A DNA stretch of 64,000 nt from Topomyia yanbarensis (GCF_030247195.1 NC_080672.1:308481115-308545114); one strand, 5' to 3'; shown: positions 1 through 12,327, counted from the first letter of the stretch. Numbers and translations: made by a program. Notes: generated from the letters alone by a model not told the origin.

Positions 1-1614
1 TCCGAATCCCCACTTTAGCAAGACAAAAATATTTGTAGCTAAACCTTATATTTTAGAGCTACGATGTCTTCATGACAAATAATCAGTATCAAATAGACCA
101 TCTCCGGATGTAGATGGTGTTAGGGTGGCTCTTATTGTTAGGGTGTTTCAAAAATTATTTTCTGGATGGGAGGAGATAGAATATTACAGTCTTCAGCAAT
201 ATTGTAGAGAAACTTATACCAAGCAGCTTTGCCGAAGTCGTGATAGTTGTAACTCAAAAGGTTTTCATTTTAGAGCTATTTTAATTCAGCAACTTAGGGT
301 GTTCCTAACAAAAATTGTTTTTTTTCTGTAACGTTTTCATTTTTTATTTCTCGTAAACGGTGTCTTCAGACAAGTTTTAATGCTCATTGAAACAATTTTT
401 TATAATAGAAGAATTCAGATATCACTTCCAGAACCAAAGTTTTGAGCAATATTAAATAAAATATGTGTCCTTTAAATATTTATATCCAAATTTAGGGAGG
501 GCAAAAAAAATTCTTCTTGCATTTCAAAGAAAATACTTTCAGTCATGTTTATAAAAAAAAATGGCTAAGGTGATATTCCTAAAAAAAATTAAATCGTGCA
601 CTGGCTTTTAGATAAATGTAAATATTTATTCTGGTAGTTTGAACCATTCTTTTGTCATGTTATTGTTTTGTGTAGGACTCATACACCCATATCTCCAGAA
701 TGAGAATTCCGGACGAAAAAATTCGCAAGTAATAAAGATGGATGGAAAGAGACTGCATTGTAATCGACTGAATGTACGACTTCTGTGCCATCGACAATAA
801 TATACATAGTTGCCAACATAACCTAGACACTAGACACTTTTTTCTATATACTTTAATGCTAAAGAACACTATTTACAGGTGGCCTTATCTCAGTTTACTA
901 TTTCCAATTACGCGTTAAAATACCGGACCTGAAAATTCTATTCTGTACAAAAATCATTTTTCAGATATCTGTGTTCAAAAAGACATTTTTTAATTCCCAG
1001 ACAAATTTCTGATTTACTCATTTTTTCATTTCCTGGATTATATTCGATTTTTTTTATTTTTTTTTCATTTTAAATATTTGCCTTATTTTAGTCATTTAAT
1101 TTTAACGATTTTTTGCATGTAGCATTCTTTTGATTTAATTTGTTTATTCGACCTCATTTTATCTATTGTATTCATTTTCTTTGTATGCATTCCAATCAAT
1201 TTTTTATCTCATAAATCTTATTCATATCAAGGTAATTTATATTAATCATTCTATCCATTTTATGAATAACTTTTTTTGCTTCATAATTAGTTTAAATTTG
1301 TATTTGTTTTATTATTTTTCTTCAATTTATTCAGCTTATTCGAAGTGTTTTTTCTTCAATTTATTCAGTTTATTCGAGGTGTTACTCGAACCAGTGCTTA
1401 TCTCACATCTAGTTGCTTGCCAACTTTGCGCGTGTTCGGCAAACTAATGAATAATACAACAGTGATATGTGTAAGAAATGTCTCATCTCACTGATAGGTG
1501 GATTACATCGGTTTTTGAATACTGATTAACAACGGTTCTGCATAAAAATGCTAATATGCAGTATATTTGCAGCATCTCAAATGCAAATTATATGCCATTT
1601 TACTCCATGTACTA
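1..1614. other. AT-rich stretch without recognised gene
   Basis: No reading frame here resembles a known protein and all are short. Bases 1-350 look like old interspersed repeat: they contain a TAGGGTGTTTC phrase and a TTTGCCGAAG phrase that recur in variant form elsewhere in the window. Bases about 1010-1370 form a T-rich tract with repeated ATTTTATC/CATTTT phrases, like the tracts at 25.8-29 kb. Confidence 0.5.
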
Positions 1615-1985
1615 ATGCTTGTTGACTACCTGAATTATAAACCTCCCATTCATGAAATCTTTTGAGTGTCCAAAAAACTAATTCGTGCCAAAAATATATG
1701 TGACGTTACACCAGAATGCTTAGTTGGGTTGCTTTGAACATGTTTAGTTTTTTATCTTGTTCATAATTTCACTTCTATTAACTGAGTCAAAATTTCTCAA
1801 ACGGGTCACAACAATTTCAATGCCAGCGCTATAAAATAAGAACAGAGACTTCATAAATATACTTTTAAAGAACACGAAAAACCATTGAATCTTACCAGCC
1901 TCTCAATATTTGAAATTGATTCTGTAACAAAGCGTAATTGCAACCACTTACGTGGGAAACAATACTTCAGTAATAAGAACTTAAT
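1615..1985 (+). repeat. Fragment of the GTTCATGA-rich element
   Basis: The order of phrases here (CCATTCATGAAATC, AACTAATTCGTGCC, ATATATGTGACGTTACACC, ACATGTTTAGTTTTT, TTGTTCATAATTTC) follows, with many substitutions, the stretch at about 16300-16480 in the second long copy of the GTTCATGA-rich element. It is therefore a diverged, truncated copy in the same orientation as the copy at 16221-17753. It is non-coding. The limits are approximate. Confidence 0.55.
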
Positions 1986-2751
1986 TGCGCCGAAGCTAAG
2001 TAAACATTATATTTGCCTGCTGAATATGTGTGAGCTTTTGTGAAATAGCAGTTAAAATTGTTAAAGGAACTTTGACGTTAAAAGCTTCACTAGTGTATGT
2101 ATATGCGTTTATACATCCTATACCGACCGTCAGTATTTTGATGGAAGCAATTTTCCTGCATCTTTTTATATATGTATTAATTCCATACGAACACACAAAC
2201 AAAATTTATCCTGGAGATGGAAGCTTTAACAAATGTCCAATGACTTAATATAAGAATACAACATTTTTTTCTTCTCTGACTCTGAGCTTCTAAGCTATTT
2301 TACTGTCGCTTTCGAGTTTGATATATGCAGGTATTCTCCCGAATATGAACAGGAAATCAATGGTAGACTTTTGTTTGCACAATTCATGCACCATCTGTTC
2401 AATTTTGAATCAATCTTCATTCGAAGAGGTGCAGATTCCACGGTGCTGACGGATTCGGATTCTTTATATTGGTTTCCATTTGGTTTATACATTACTCTTA
2501 TACTTAGTAGGAAATAACTGCATTCAATTGTCCAAATAACATCGACATACTCTGTCACGAGTTTCACAATCGCAATCGAGATTACCGTAATTTAGGATAT
2601 ATATCAAATAACAACAACAATGTATGTTGTATACACTGAGGGACAAGTTTTTAAATGATTTAAAAATCTGTATTCTAACGTCCTCTTAAACCCCTATTTA
2701 GGGTAGCTATACGTGCAATCATTCGTTTTTTTTTATAAAAAATGTCTTGAC
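1986..2751. other. No recognised feature
   Basis: Moderately AT-rich sequence with short overlapping frames on both strands, the longest 90 codons (2295-2567, minus). None shows a known motif, codon bias or a second exon. I see nothing that supports a gene. Confidence 0.4.
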
Positions 2752-2830
2752 TATTTTTTATTTCGATTACAGAGGTTTTGACCTTAGGGCCATTCGCCTC
2801 TTTTCCCGGTTGGAAAAATCTTCAACTCAA
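2752..2830 (-). repeat. SINE tail fragment
   Basis: Read on the minus strand, the phrase ending AGGCGAATGGCCCTAAGG, TCAAAACCTCTGTAATCGAAA matches the 3' body of the tRNA-derived SINE at 13662-13832 (AGGCGAATGACCTTAAGG, TTAAAACCTCTATAATTGAAA). The tRNA-related head is missing, so this is a 5'-truncated copy, the usual product of incomplete reverse transcription. Confidence 0.7.
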
Positions 2831-3344
2831 AAAATCTCTCGGAAATTTTTTTCCAGAATCCCGGGAAGCTGAAAACTAACGGGAAATGTAAGCGCATATC
2901 CTGGACCAAATTTCCTTCAAAAATGATTCTGAAGCCAACGTCAACATTACTGGTGAGCAAAATATCGAGATATGGTTGAGCACTGATTGCTTCCACAAAC
3001 CATACTGCCGCTGCAATAATCGATTTATTGAAAACGATGTTAGATAGACGAATCCTAACAAAAAACGCTTTTAATCCACCTAACAGTGTGATGATACATT
3101 TCTTATAGCTCTTATCGCTTTCTTCGGGTATTATATCGATTGAGAAAATTTAGAACTTGATGCTTCGCGATGTTTTTGATAGCACATACTACATGGGATA
3201 GTGGCACGACTCAAACAATCTCTCAAATTAGCATAGGACAAAATAACCGCTTGAAAACTGCCTAAAAAATTGGTGTAGTTCGATGCAATTGAAAGAAAAT
3301 ATCCTCAGAAAACGGTATGTACCTATTTCTGTGAATAGTAAATA
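2831..3344. other. No recognised feature
   Basis: Unremarkable AT-rich sequence between a SINE fragment and a MITE. No reading frame, repeat or structural signal could be supported. Confidence 0.4.
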
Positions 3345-3684
3345 AAGTAAAGACCCGTTCTTATCATCTCCATGGTGTATTTCAGGTTGACAAAATGGGG
3401 ACATTGACTAAATCGGGACATATTTTTTTTCTTCATGATAAACTGAAGCTGCTAAAATATTCTTCCCTTCCATTGATGTAGTCCAATAACTATTTCTGAT
3501 TATTTAATATAGTCTTCTAGTGCAAAAATTAAAAAAAAAATGATTTGCAACTTTAAGATAAGAAAAACATGGTCAAGAAAGGATTAACTCAAATTCAGCC
3601 TTGTTTGTCTGATTGAGCCCACCAAACAGATTTTCATACGAGGCTGATAAAATGGGGGGCTGACCAAATCGGGTCTTCAATGTA
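3345..3684 (+). mobile_element. pogo-like MITE, copy 1 (diverged)
   Basis: The left end AGTAAAGACCCGTTCTTATC and the right end CAAATCGGGTCTTCAATGTA are the worn termini of the family defined best by the copy at 11940-12327. The interior shares GACAAAATGGGGACATTGAC and AAATCGGGACATATTTTTTT. It carries no open frame. The ends have lost several TIR bases, so this is probably the oldest of the three copies in the window. Confidence 0.7.
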
Positions 3685-3698
3685 TTATAATAGACTAG

Positions 3699-4144
<446 letters not shown>

Positions 4145-4726
4145 GCAGTATTCGAAGAAGGTTCTGGTGGACGAGTGTAGAACGACTTTGTTTCTACTTA
4201 CTTGGAGTCAGCGGCGTAGTCAGAAATTCGGTTTGGTGGGGATTTGGTGAAAATCTAATATACTGTCCAAATGGCATAATTACGAAACCGCCATTTTTGA
4301 AGTTTTAAAATTATCAGTTTTTCAAAAAAAATGTAACGGAGTTCCTGTTTTTAGCGAATTTGTTGAGACTTTCATTTAAAGCAACTTTATTGTAGGCATG
4401 AATACTACGTATATGGAGTATATCGAGTTATAAAATAATATTTACGAAGTGTTCCTTAATCTTGTTTTTTTTTCTAAAATAACTTCTATTGTGAGCTTCA
4501 CAAACTCAACCTTTGGGTAAAATGTTAATTTTATCGTTTATAAACAATAAAAGAGATTTGTCATAAACAGTAAAATCATGATAGTTAATACCTTGAATAC
4601 CTGGAACCTTCATGTCTTCAATAAAGTGGTTTGTAATAGCACTCCCCAAAATTTTGCCGAAGACATTAAGTCTGGAACTAAATTTGTTTGAAGAAGTTTC
4701 GCCATAAATACTTCTTGCAGTATATA

Positions 4727-5114
4727 CAGAAAATACCCGTTTTTATCAGCTTAAAGCTGATAAAACAGGAACGTTGATGAAATCGGGCCATATATTTTTC
4801 TGTCTTTTTATTAAACCGAAGCTCTTAAAGTATTCTTCTTTGTTCCTTAGATACAGCCTTGCAACCTTTTCTGATTATTTACTTTAAGTTCCACTTAAGG
4901 GGGTCTGACAGTGTAAAATTTAAAAAAAAATAATTTTGTTTTTGCATTTTTCGGATCTCTAAGATAAGAAATACATATCCAAGAAAGGATTTACTCGAAT
5001 TCAACTTGGTTCGTCTACTAGAGCCCATCAAACTACCAACTATCAATTTTCAAATGAAGCTTATAAAATGGGGGGCTGATTAAATCGGGTGCTGATAAAA
5101 TCGGGTCCCCATTG
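4727..5114 (+). mobile_element. pogo-like MITE, copy 2, nested in hAT-like A
   Basis: Left end CAGAAAATACCCGTTTTTAT and right end TAAAATCGGGTCCCCATTG are inverted repeats, flanked by TA on both sides. The interior shares TAAGGGGGTCTGACAGTG with the copy at 11940-12327. At 388 bp it has the same length as that copy. It has no coding capacity and must be younger than the hAT-like element that contains it. Confidence 0.8.
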
Positions 5115-5457
5115 TAACGCGAAAATTATTTTACCAAATGATGTGCTGTTAAACGTTTGCCAAATTCATCGAAGATCTAAACCTGCGAAATTGGCGGAAC
5201 GGAAAACGCCATTTTTCGTAAATTCCCCTACTTTTGGAAGGTGGTTTTCTCGTTATTAATTCTATAACGTTTCCGTCTCAACTTAACGCATTCCCAAAAT
5301 AAAAACATTTTTAGCAAATGTTGGAAGATATGCCATTTTTCGGTGAGCAGTTCTAAGTTTCATTGACATTAAAGCAATTCCAGTTTCGCTTCCTGTTTAA
5401 AAAAGACCCTAATCCATATTACAGTACACCCCTTCAAAACTGGCCTCAATATGATAG

Positions 5458-5486
5458 GATATTATGATTATGATTATGATTGATTT
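5458..5486. repeat. (GATTAT)n microsatellite
   Basis: About four tandem copies of a GATTAT hexamer inside the hAT-like element A. Confidence 0.8.
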
Positions 5487-6092
5487 CAGAACTCTGGAAT
5501 GAGTTTCTGTTGTAATGTGTTTAGGCAAGTATTTGATACTGATGTTATTAGACAACTGTGAGATCAAGACCAATAGAACAGTTACAGATCAGGATCGCAT
5601 TCCCACAATTTTTCAAAGATCCTCATGATGTTTCAAACAATAGGTTATCAATGTACTGATCAGGTAATTATCATTGTAATATTGAATTGAATCAGTCATC
5701 ATCAATAAATTTTTAACTTCAATCCATTTTTTTTGAGCGGAGGGAAGGTGTGGTTAAACCACAAAGCATCTTCTTGGCTACACCACTGCTTGGAGTTTTC
5801 GCTTTTCCTTTTCCGAGATATGTTTCAGATCGATCCGACGGTTATAGGTCAGAAGGTTCGCGCAAATGAAAATTTTTGCACCGATAAGTGAACAAGTTCC
5901 ATCTAGACAACTTGGAATTGTTCGGTGGTTATTCTAGCGGTTGTAGATAGAAAAATGAAATACGAAATTCGTTTTATCGAAATCAAATTTGGCTCATTTA
6001 AATGGATTATTACTATATTGAACAATAAATAGTCGACAAAGGGTAATCCACAAACAACAAGCCATAACTTTTAAAGTATTTGAAATATGTAC

Positions 6093-6176
6093 TTGACTGC
6101 CCATAATCGCAAGTCAGTCCCATATTCAATGGTTTTCCCTATCTACATGGGACTGACTTCCGATTATAGGCAGTTG
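6093..6176. mobile_element. Hairpin mini-MITE
   Basis: ACTGCCCATAATCGCAAGTC at the left pairs with the reverse complement of GACTTCCGATTATAGGCAGT at the right. With the adjoining CAGTCCCAT/ATGGGACTG this makes arms of about 28 bp around a loop of about 30 bp. The unit is too small to code. It looks like a MITE reduced to little more than its terminal inverted repeats. Confidence 0.7.
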
Positions 6177-7574
6177 ATGTCTTTAGTAAAGTTATTCGCA
6201 AAAGTAAGACCTACAAATTTGCTGAAGGCATTATTTCAATACAATCACTTCCAAGAAAATTTATCAGTAAAATCACAATACCAAAAGAATGGGCATATTG
6301 TAAGTTTAAAATTGTCAGAAGATACTATTGACCTAAAATTATTCGTTTTGGCGCTAATAATATATTGAATGTTTTTGGCAGTCTTCTCATGACAATCGTC
6401 AAGTTTGCACCCGTGTACAAAATGTCGTGCACGCGTTCAACCTTAAACATGCTTTGCCTTTGTGTACAGGTTCGCATCGAACACCGAACCCAAGCAAACG
6501 ATTGCAAACTTAGGTTTAAACACCGTGTACGTACACCGTGTGCGTACATAAGAAAGGCATACAAAACAGAATGAGTCAATGCTAGTGGTGATGGATGAGA
6601 GAAAGAGAAAACTAGTATCAAGAACCTGTGTGTACGAACACCGCGTACGTACATGAGGTTCGGTTGTGCAGACGAACATGTGCTGGTGTTTTGGTACGCA
6701 TTAGCGCGTTCGAGTTTGCGCACGAAATGATGATGTAGGATGAGCACAGAACTAGTGCGAACATGGTGTTCGAAGACTGGTTTTTGGTCTTATTTCTGGC
6801 TATGAGAAATGATAAAAATCTTTCGTCCGTATTTAATGTTAATCTTTTGATAATAGCCCGGTTTCAACAATCTATAGCTTATTCGAAAGGTATTCATAAA
6901 AGCTTTCTAAAAATATATAAATTGTTTAGTTACGTCATCAATTTCGGCAACAAATTTAAAAAAACTGCAAAAAAACAATTTTGAAAAACATGGTTTGGAC
7001 GAAGATGTCCATTTAAAGGTTATTTTCAATTTCAAATTTGAATAACTTTAAATATTATGCATTTTATTATGTACACTACAACACCGAACCGTAAACAGAG
7101 TTTAAGAGAAAAAAAGCTGTTGTGCGAGCTTGTGTGTGATTTATGTCTGCTTAGTAAAAGAATACATTGTGCTTTCAGAACGGATAACTGTAAAATTTCG
7201 TTGACAGAAAGCATTGTCATCCATAACGAGTATATCAACAAAATTTCAGATCGATCTCCTGCTGAGAAATAGTGAGGTCAAATAAGATTTTTTCACTGAT
7301 ATATGGCTGGTTTTATTTTTTATGCAACGAGAAAACTTGAGAAAGTTCTCAGGTTGGTTCAAATTATGTTGGATGGAAAATTAAAGATTTTTTTTTTCCT
7401 GATTTTATCAACTTTCACATTTTTTTAAACAAAATATTCCGGTTGGTTGATAAAGATGGATCATTACTGTAATGATTTCTGAGTAAATAAAGTATGGGCG
7501 GTCATGTTTCTGTTAAGATTTCAAATGATGATAAATGCTCAAAGTATAAATAAGTTCCTTTATGGCAACAAACT
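6177..7574. other. No gene; CpG-rich repeat patch at 6380-6780
   Basis: Most of the stretch is plain AT-rich DNA. Bases about 6380-6780 stand out: richer in CG and with reiterated phrases such as GAACACCG, CGTGTACGTACACCGTG and CGCGTACGTACATG. This gives frames on both strands at once (6325-6747, minus, is the longest), which is expected of a repeat rather than a gene. I do not recognise the repeat family. Confidence 0.45.
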
Positions 7575-8062
7575 GTGCCAGTCAGTGGCGTAGCCAGAAA
7601 TTTGGTTTGGAGGGGGTTTTGACGAAAATCATAGATTTTTCAAAAATGTTGGCGAGTTTATTAATGACATTTAATCTGTAGGCCGCGATCGACTGGGTAC
7701 TACCGTGTTCTGCAGTAATAGAGAAATGGGATGGTGTGAGCGGGCATGGGCGCTATAACCCTACCGTAGGCAGAACTAAATACTTGTCGCAGGTGTCAGT
7801 TATGTTGGGTGGCGGACTACGAGACAGGTTAGGTCAAGTTCAACGAGTGGCCCAAAAACATCACTTTACTAACAATCAAGGAGACAAGGATGAGCAGAAA
7901 ACTCGCAACTTCGAAACCGTAGCATTAGAGGAGCTTTGCTAGACGTGGTAAAAGGTGTAAATGCGGGGATCGAGCGACGGCACAAGAGCTGGGCAAAATG
8001 GGCCAACGCGTGATCAAGTGGCAGGCGATCAGCGAAAGGATGTGTGTAGTGTGAATCAAAGG

Positions 8063-9051
8063 TAGGGTTGTGGTACCGGTAATACCGGTACCGAAAATCC
8101 GGGGAATACCCATTTTTGGTACCGTATTACCGGTACTGAACAAAAGCCACTACCGGTATTACGGTACTATACAATTTTTATGACAAATATGTTAACTCTG
8201 CAGGGAGATCTGTTTCAAAATATCGGTCTGCAAGATAACGTTTAATTATATTAATTTGCCTTCTAGATAAATTGTTGAGATAACACCTTTGTGTGGGAAT
8301 GAGGTGGGGCCATCATAATAATAATTCTAGAAGTTAAAGTTTTATTAGCGACATCCTGATTGGTTTCCATTATTCACTGGGTGGCGCGTAATAAGACTAT
8401 GGTCTAAGTCATGTCTGTATTTGGTTTGCTCTGAAACATTTATCTATAAAAGAACGAACAGCGATTCAGTAGCTAACAGTTTTAGATTTGGTGAACTGCT
8501 TCAAATGGGGCGATTTGTAATTATTCGTGATCGGAAAATTCAGCAAAACTCCATAGTTTACAGGAAAGCAAGGAGCCTTCATATGCATTAGAGAATAGTA
8601 GGCAAACGACATAAAGGTCGGAACCAATTTGCAGAAAAGCAAGAGAGGATTAACCTGCTCGGATTTACTGCCATTCTCGCTTTGATTTACTGTTGTTAAT
8701 AGGGTTTCATATATTTACCATATGTTCAAGTCGACGAAAGTCGTATTACTTAGCAGTTATTGATTTCAAAGTGGCCTAGATTTCGAAATAAAAGAAGGTG
8801 CCCTATACGAAAAATATCTTCTGTGAAATGAGTCTTGCCATTCCGAAGCAGTTAAAAACAATAACCATGTTTTTGATCAGCACAAATCAATCATCTGAGA
8901 ATAAGATCATCAGTTTGAGCATTCAATTTTAGTTTGAAGCTCTTTTCGATTTTTTTAAAAAAATATTCGAGTACCGGTACTTTACCGGTACTGAGGGCTT
9001 CAGTACCGTAGTACCGGTTCTCGCCAAAAAGGGTCGGTACTGCGAACCCTA
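8063..9051 (+). mobile_element. hAT-like element C with GGTACCGGTA subrepeats
   Basis: The element begins TAGGGTTGTGGTACCGGTA and ends GGTACTGCGAACCCTA. It is bounded by a perfect 8-bp duplication ATCAAAGG (8055-8062 and 9052-9059). Both ends carry several GGTACCGGTA or ACCGGTACT phrases. The 989-bp interior has no long frame, so this is a non-autonomous copy. Removing it rejoins the flanking sequence exactly at the duplicated octamer. Confidence 0.88.
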
Positions 9052-9059
9052 ATCAAAGG

Positions 9060-9640
9060 CCATTTCTTCGACTAGAGCATTATCAATGTGCTCTGACCTC
9101 ACGAAGCCGAGAAAGATTCATTTTATGCTCAGCTGGAGCATGTCTATGATAGCTGCCTATGGCGGAATGTTAAGCTCGTCATCGGTGACATAAACATCCT
9201 GATAGGCCGGGGGCATTGTGTAAACCGGTTATCGCACAGGATAGTCTGTACACCTTATAAATAATGTGCAGAAATTCTCACGTTTGATAAATATATTATG
9301 ACGAACACCTAAATAGCGAAGTAGTAGAAGACAAGAGTATTGCAAAAATCAGCTTGGAGACGCGTGCAGTCGACGACAGATTGCGGATCTACCTAAGATT
9401 CATGAAAAAATAGGTCGGTTGAACCGCTGGCAATGATCAACTGTCGTGTGAGCTACTCAAACACAGAGTAAGGAATTGGCTAGAGCACTCCACTGGGTGC
9501 TTTTGAAGATCTGGAAGGAGGAGATTTTACCGAAGTATAGGATGTAGAAAGTAGTATGTCCCATCTATAAAAATGGCGTTAAGCGAGATTTTTGCAACTA
9601 ATTACCGATTAATCACATTACTGAACTGCCCTTGTATGCA
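9060..9640 (+). pseudogene. RTE-like non-LTR retrotransposon remnant
   Basis: Around 9100-9200 a broken frame reads FYAQLEHVYDSC, then VKLVIGDIN, which matches the endonuclease region of RTE-clade elements (a GDFN-type motif after FYEQLE). Around 9410-9640 pieces reading AGNDQLSAELLKH and then NYRLITLLN match the start of the RTE reverse transcriptase (AGKDGIPAELLK, NYRGITLLN). Stops and frameshifts separate the pieces and most of the RT is missing. The remnant lies inside hAT-like element B, just after nested element C. Clade assignment is by recalled motif similarity only. Confidence 0.6.
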
Positions 9641-10641
9641 AAGGGGACGTAAATGCCATCGAGTATATTTTTCAGAAAATCAATTTTCAAATCTTGCATG
9701 GTGCGGGTAAAAGCATGCTTTCGCCACTTTGTTTTTCGCATTTGAACAGGTTATTTTTTATTTTTATTTGAAGTCGTTTGCACTGAAAAATGCGAATTTT
9801 CGTAGTGAACTTAAAAATACGAAAAACTTAAATTTGACCAAAGTGGCGTTGAAGTCACTTTTGCATACTAGGATAGTAAACGTCATCTACAAGGTGTTCT
9901 CCCAAATTCTTTGTTGCCGCCTATAACCGTTAGTAAGGGAATTCGTAGTGCAATATGGCCTATAATGCACAAATACGGGTTGCATTCATATCTTCAACCA
10001 TGCTATTTGCAATAACATTCTTGAAAACTTTGCTGAAGACACTAAGTCTTTAATTGGAATTAGTAATGCATCCAACTGGAAAAATTAATCAACAAAATTA
10101 TGCTAATAAATACTAAACCTCCAAAAGCTGATGGTTTCCAAATTATGGAATCTTGGCGCCATTCAATTCGATACCCAAATGTACACCATAAATAGCAAAA
10201 AACGTGACAAATCTTCAATTTTTTATTACCAATCTTAGCTAGTGGCACTTTACATAAGTGATAATCCAAAAAAATCAAATGTACATGAATACCGATTCTG
10301 ACCTGTTAGAGACAAGCGTAAAACGCCATTTTTCATCAGTTTCTATGTAGGCATTTTCGTTGAACTATATTGCTTGATATTCACATGATTTTTCAACTAT
10401 TGGATCCTCACTGAAATATTAGTTACAAGATCTCATTCTCACTATTTACAAAAAGTCCCCATAACATTTAAAACAATAGGTTCTCAATGTAATGAACAGA
10501 TAATAAACTTCCAAAATTATTATTTGAATATTTAAATAAACTAGTCAGCATCAAACTTTTTTTTCTTCAATTCCAATATTTTGGTTTGGAGGGGGCTTTA
10601 ACCCCCAAAACCGCCCCCTTGGCGACGCCACTGGTGCCAGT

Positions 10642-11080
10642 ATAATGCAGGACACTGAAAAAAATTTCCAAAATACCGATTTGCTACCTATCTTGGTTGA
10701 AGAATTTGTCGACAATTTCTGGTATCAGAAAATCCCAAGTTTACAGTTTTGTAAGTGGGTCCGCATTCCTCGCAAAACCATTTCCGTAAATACGAGAATT
10801 TCCCCACATATGTATGTAGCACTTGGAAGCTTTCTTCTACCAAAATACAACAACTTTGCCCTCATTTCACAAATTTATTATCATTTCAATTGCATACATC
10901 AACACTTTCACTTCCCCGATGCATTAATGCGGAAAAGAATGACTAAGCATACAACCCCGACCATTTCACCGAGAATCAACCCAGTTGTGACACTTTTCTG
11001 TTTTTTATTTTTCAAACCAAACCGTTGAAAGTTTTGAGAAACACGAAACTTAAGAAAGTGCAAATAAAGTTCCGCCCATT
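10642..11080. other. No recognised gene
   Basis: A 127-codon frame (10645-11028, plus) begins immediately after the hAT-like element, but it has no recognisable domain and overlaps an alternative frame. I do not call it as a gene. Confidence 0.4.
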
Positions 11081-11660
11081 TCACCGCTTCAGCCGTGCAC
11101 TGCTGCTGTTGTTTGTTGCAATCACAATTTTCCTGCTACATACATACCAGAAAGTAGAACTTTTCAGTTCCGGGACGCCTTTGTTGGCAGCAACAACGAA
11201 AGCACATTACTCATGAAACCGTTATGTGCCGGCCGTTCTCTGTATCAGGGGTTTGTCTTTACCACCGTCCACCGCACCAGCCCTGGACGGACGAGGAAAA
11301 AAAAATAAAACAAACTTTTGCCGGCGAGCTGGTTGGTCAGTCGGTTCGGTGGTTGTGTATCAAAACTTCTTGGTTGATGGCGCTCGCGCGTTGCAAACCA
11401 AAGCAAAACAAACCGAGGAAAAAAAAAATAAAACTCAGCAAAAGTTCTTACCTACGGCGCGGCGCGAACAAGAGAAAGGCCGGCGAAATGTGAAATGAAA
11501 TTGCTTTTCCGGCTTGGTGTCCGGTGTGTTTAGCTTGTTGCTGCCGGCTGAAGTTTGCCGTTTTCTCAGGTAGCGAGGAGGGCTGCGGTGGTCGATTATG
11601 TTTTTTTGTTTAACCGGCATTGTTTTGTGGTGAAAAGAAAAGTTTGTTTTTGTTAGCAAT
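11081..11660. other. GC-rich unique block, possible promoter or 5' exon region
   Basis: Base composition changes sharply from the AT-rich surroundings: CG-containing phrases such as GCCGGCCG, GCGCTCGCGCG and GGCGCGGCGCG appear, and no repeat seen elsewhere in the window is shared. Frames of up to 90 codons occur on both strands, none recognisable. In insect genomes such blocks are often promoters, 5' untranslated exons or enhancers, but nothing in the sequence proves that here. Confidence 0.35.
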
Positions 11661-11939
11661 GGAAATAAGCAGAATTTTTATTTGCGCAAGGCAGATTTTC
11701 TTGCTACTGGTGACTGTATATGTAGTGCTAGATTTGAGCAATTGAAGCCAAGGTGAAATGTGTTACCTAATACCTACCGGCTGTTGTCTGAGTTGTTATT
11801 GACAACATTTTGGTTGAGTGATTCGTAATGTTTTTAGGAAAGTGGGGCAGCTGAACGATATTTTGTTTAGCAATTTTCTTAAGACCTACTTTTCAGAGTG
11901 GGATAAATTCATTTAGGATTTCAGTATATAATCTGAATA

Positions 11940-12327
11940 CAGTAAAGACCCGTTTTTATCAGCGTCTTGGCGAATTTTAAGCTGATAAAACAGGGACATT
12001 GATAAAATCGGGACATACATTTTTCTGTCTATTTAATAAACCGAAGCTCTTAAAATATTTTTCTTTGTTTCTTACATATAACCTTGCTACCTTTTCTGAT
12101 TATTTACTTTAAGTTCCCCTTAAGGGGGTCTGACAGTGCAAAATTATAAAAAAGATATTTATATTTTTGCCTTTTTCGGATCTGTAGGATAAGAAATATA
12201 TGCTCAACTACCAACTATCAATTTTCATATGAAGCTGATAAAATCGTGTAAAAAAGCTGATAAAATCAAAGGTAGATAAAATTAGGGGCTGATAAAATCG
12301 GGTGCTGATAAAAACGGGTCTCCGCTG
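11940..12327 (+). mobile_element. pogo-like MITE, copy 3 (best preserved)
   Basis: The termini CAGTAAAGACCCGTTTTTAT and ATAAAAACGGGTCTCCGCTG form inverted repeats of about 25 bp, flanked by TA (11938-11939 and 12328-12329). CAGT ends with a TA duplication fit the pogo/Tigger branch of Tc1/mariner. The interior repeats GCTGATAAAA and AAATCGGG phrases near both ends. There is no coding capacity. Related copies lie at 3345-3684 and 4727-5114. Confidence 0.85.

Larger units (their letters stand above)
4209..5788 (+). mobile_element. hAT-like non-autonomous element A
   Basis: The element starts CAGCGGCGTAGTCAGAAATT and ends GGCTACACCACTG. It is flanked by a perfect 8-bp direct repeat, CTTGGAGT, at 4201-4208 and 5789-5796. 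Eight-base duplications and CAG-type ends are typical of the hAT superfamily. A second member lies at 7583-10633. No transposase frame is present. A pogo-like MITE (4727-5114) has inserted in it. The element lies about 65 bp beyond the (GATA)n tract. Confidence 0.85.
7583..10633 (+). mobile_element. hAT-like element B with nested insertions
   Basis: It starts CAGTGGCGTAGCCAGAAATT and ends TGGCGACGCCACTG, with a perfect 8-bp target duplication GTGCCAGT at 7575-7582 and 10634-10641. Its left end is nearly identical to element A. Its interior carries a second hAT-like element (8063-9051) and a decayed RTE-like retrotransposon piece (about 9060-9640). The right part (about 10000-10340) contains a GCTGAAGACACTAAGTC phrase also found in element A, and a CCGATTCTGACCTGTTAGAG phrase resembling one in the hairpin at 53417-55178. 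No hAT transposase is recognisable. Confidence 0.85.

Noticed and set aside
10645..11028. 127-codon plus-strand frame
   Set aside because: No recognisable domain and it starts right at a transposon border; probably chance.
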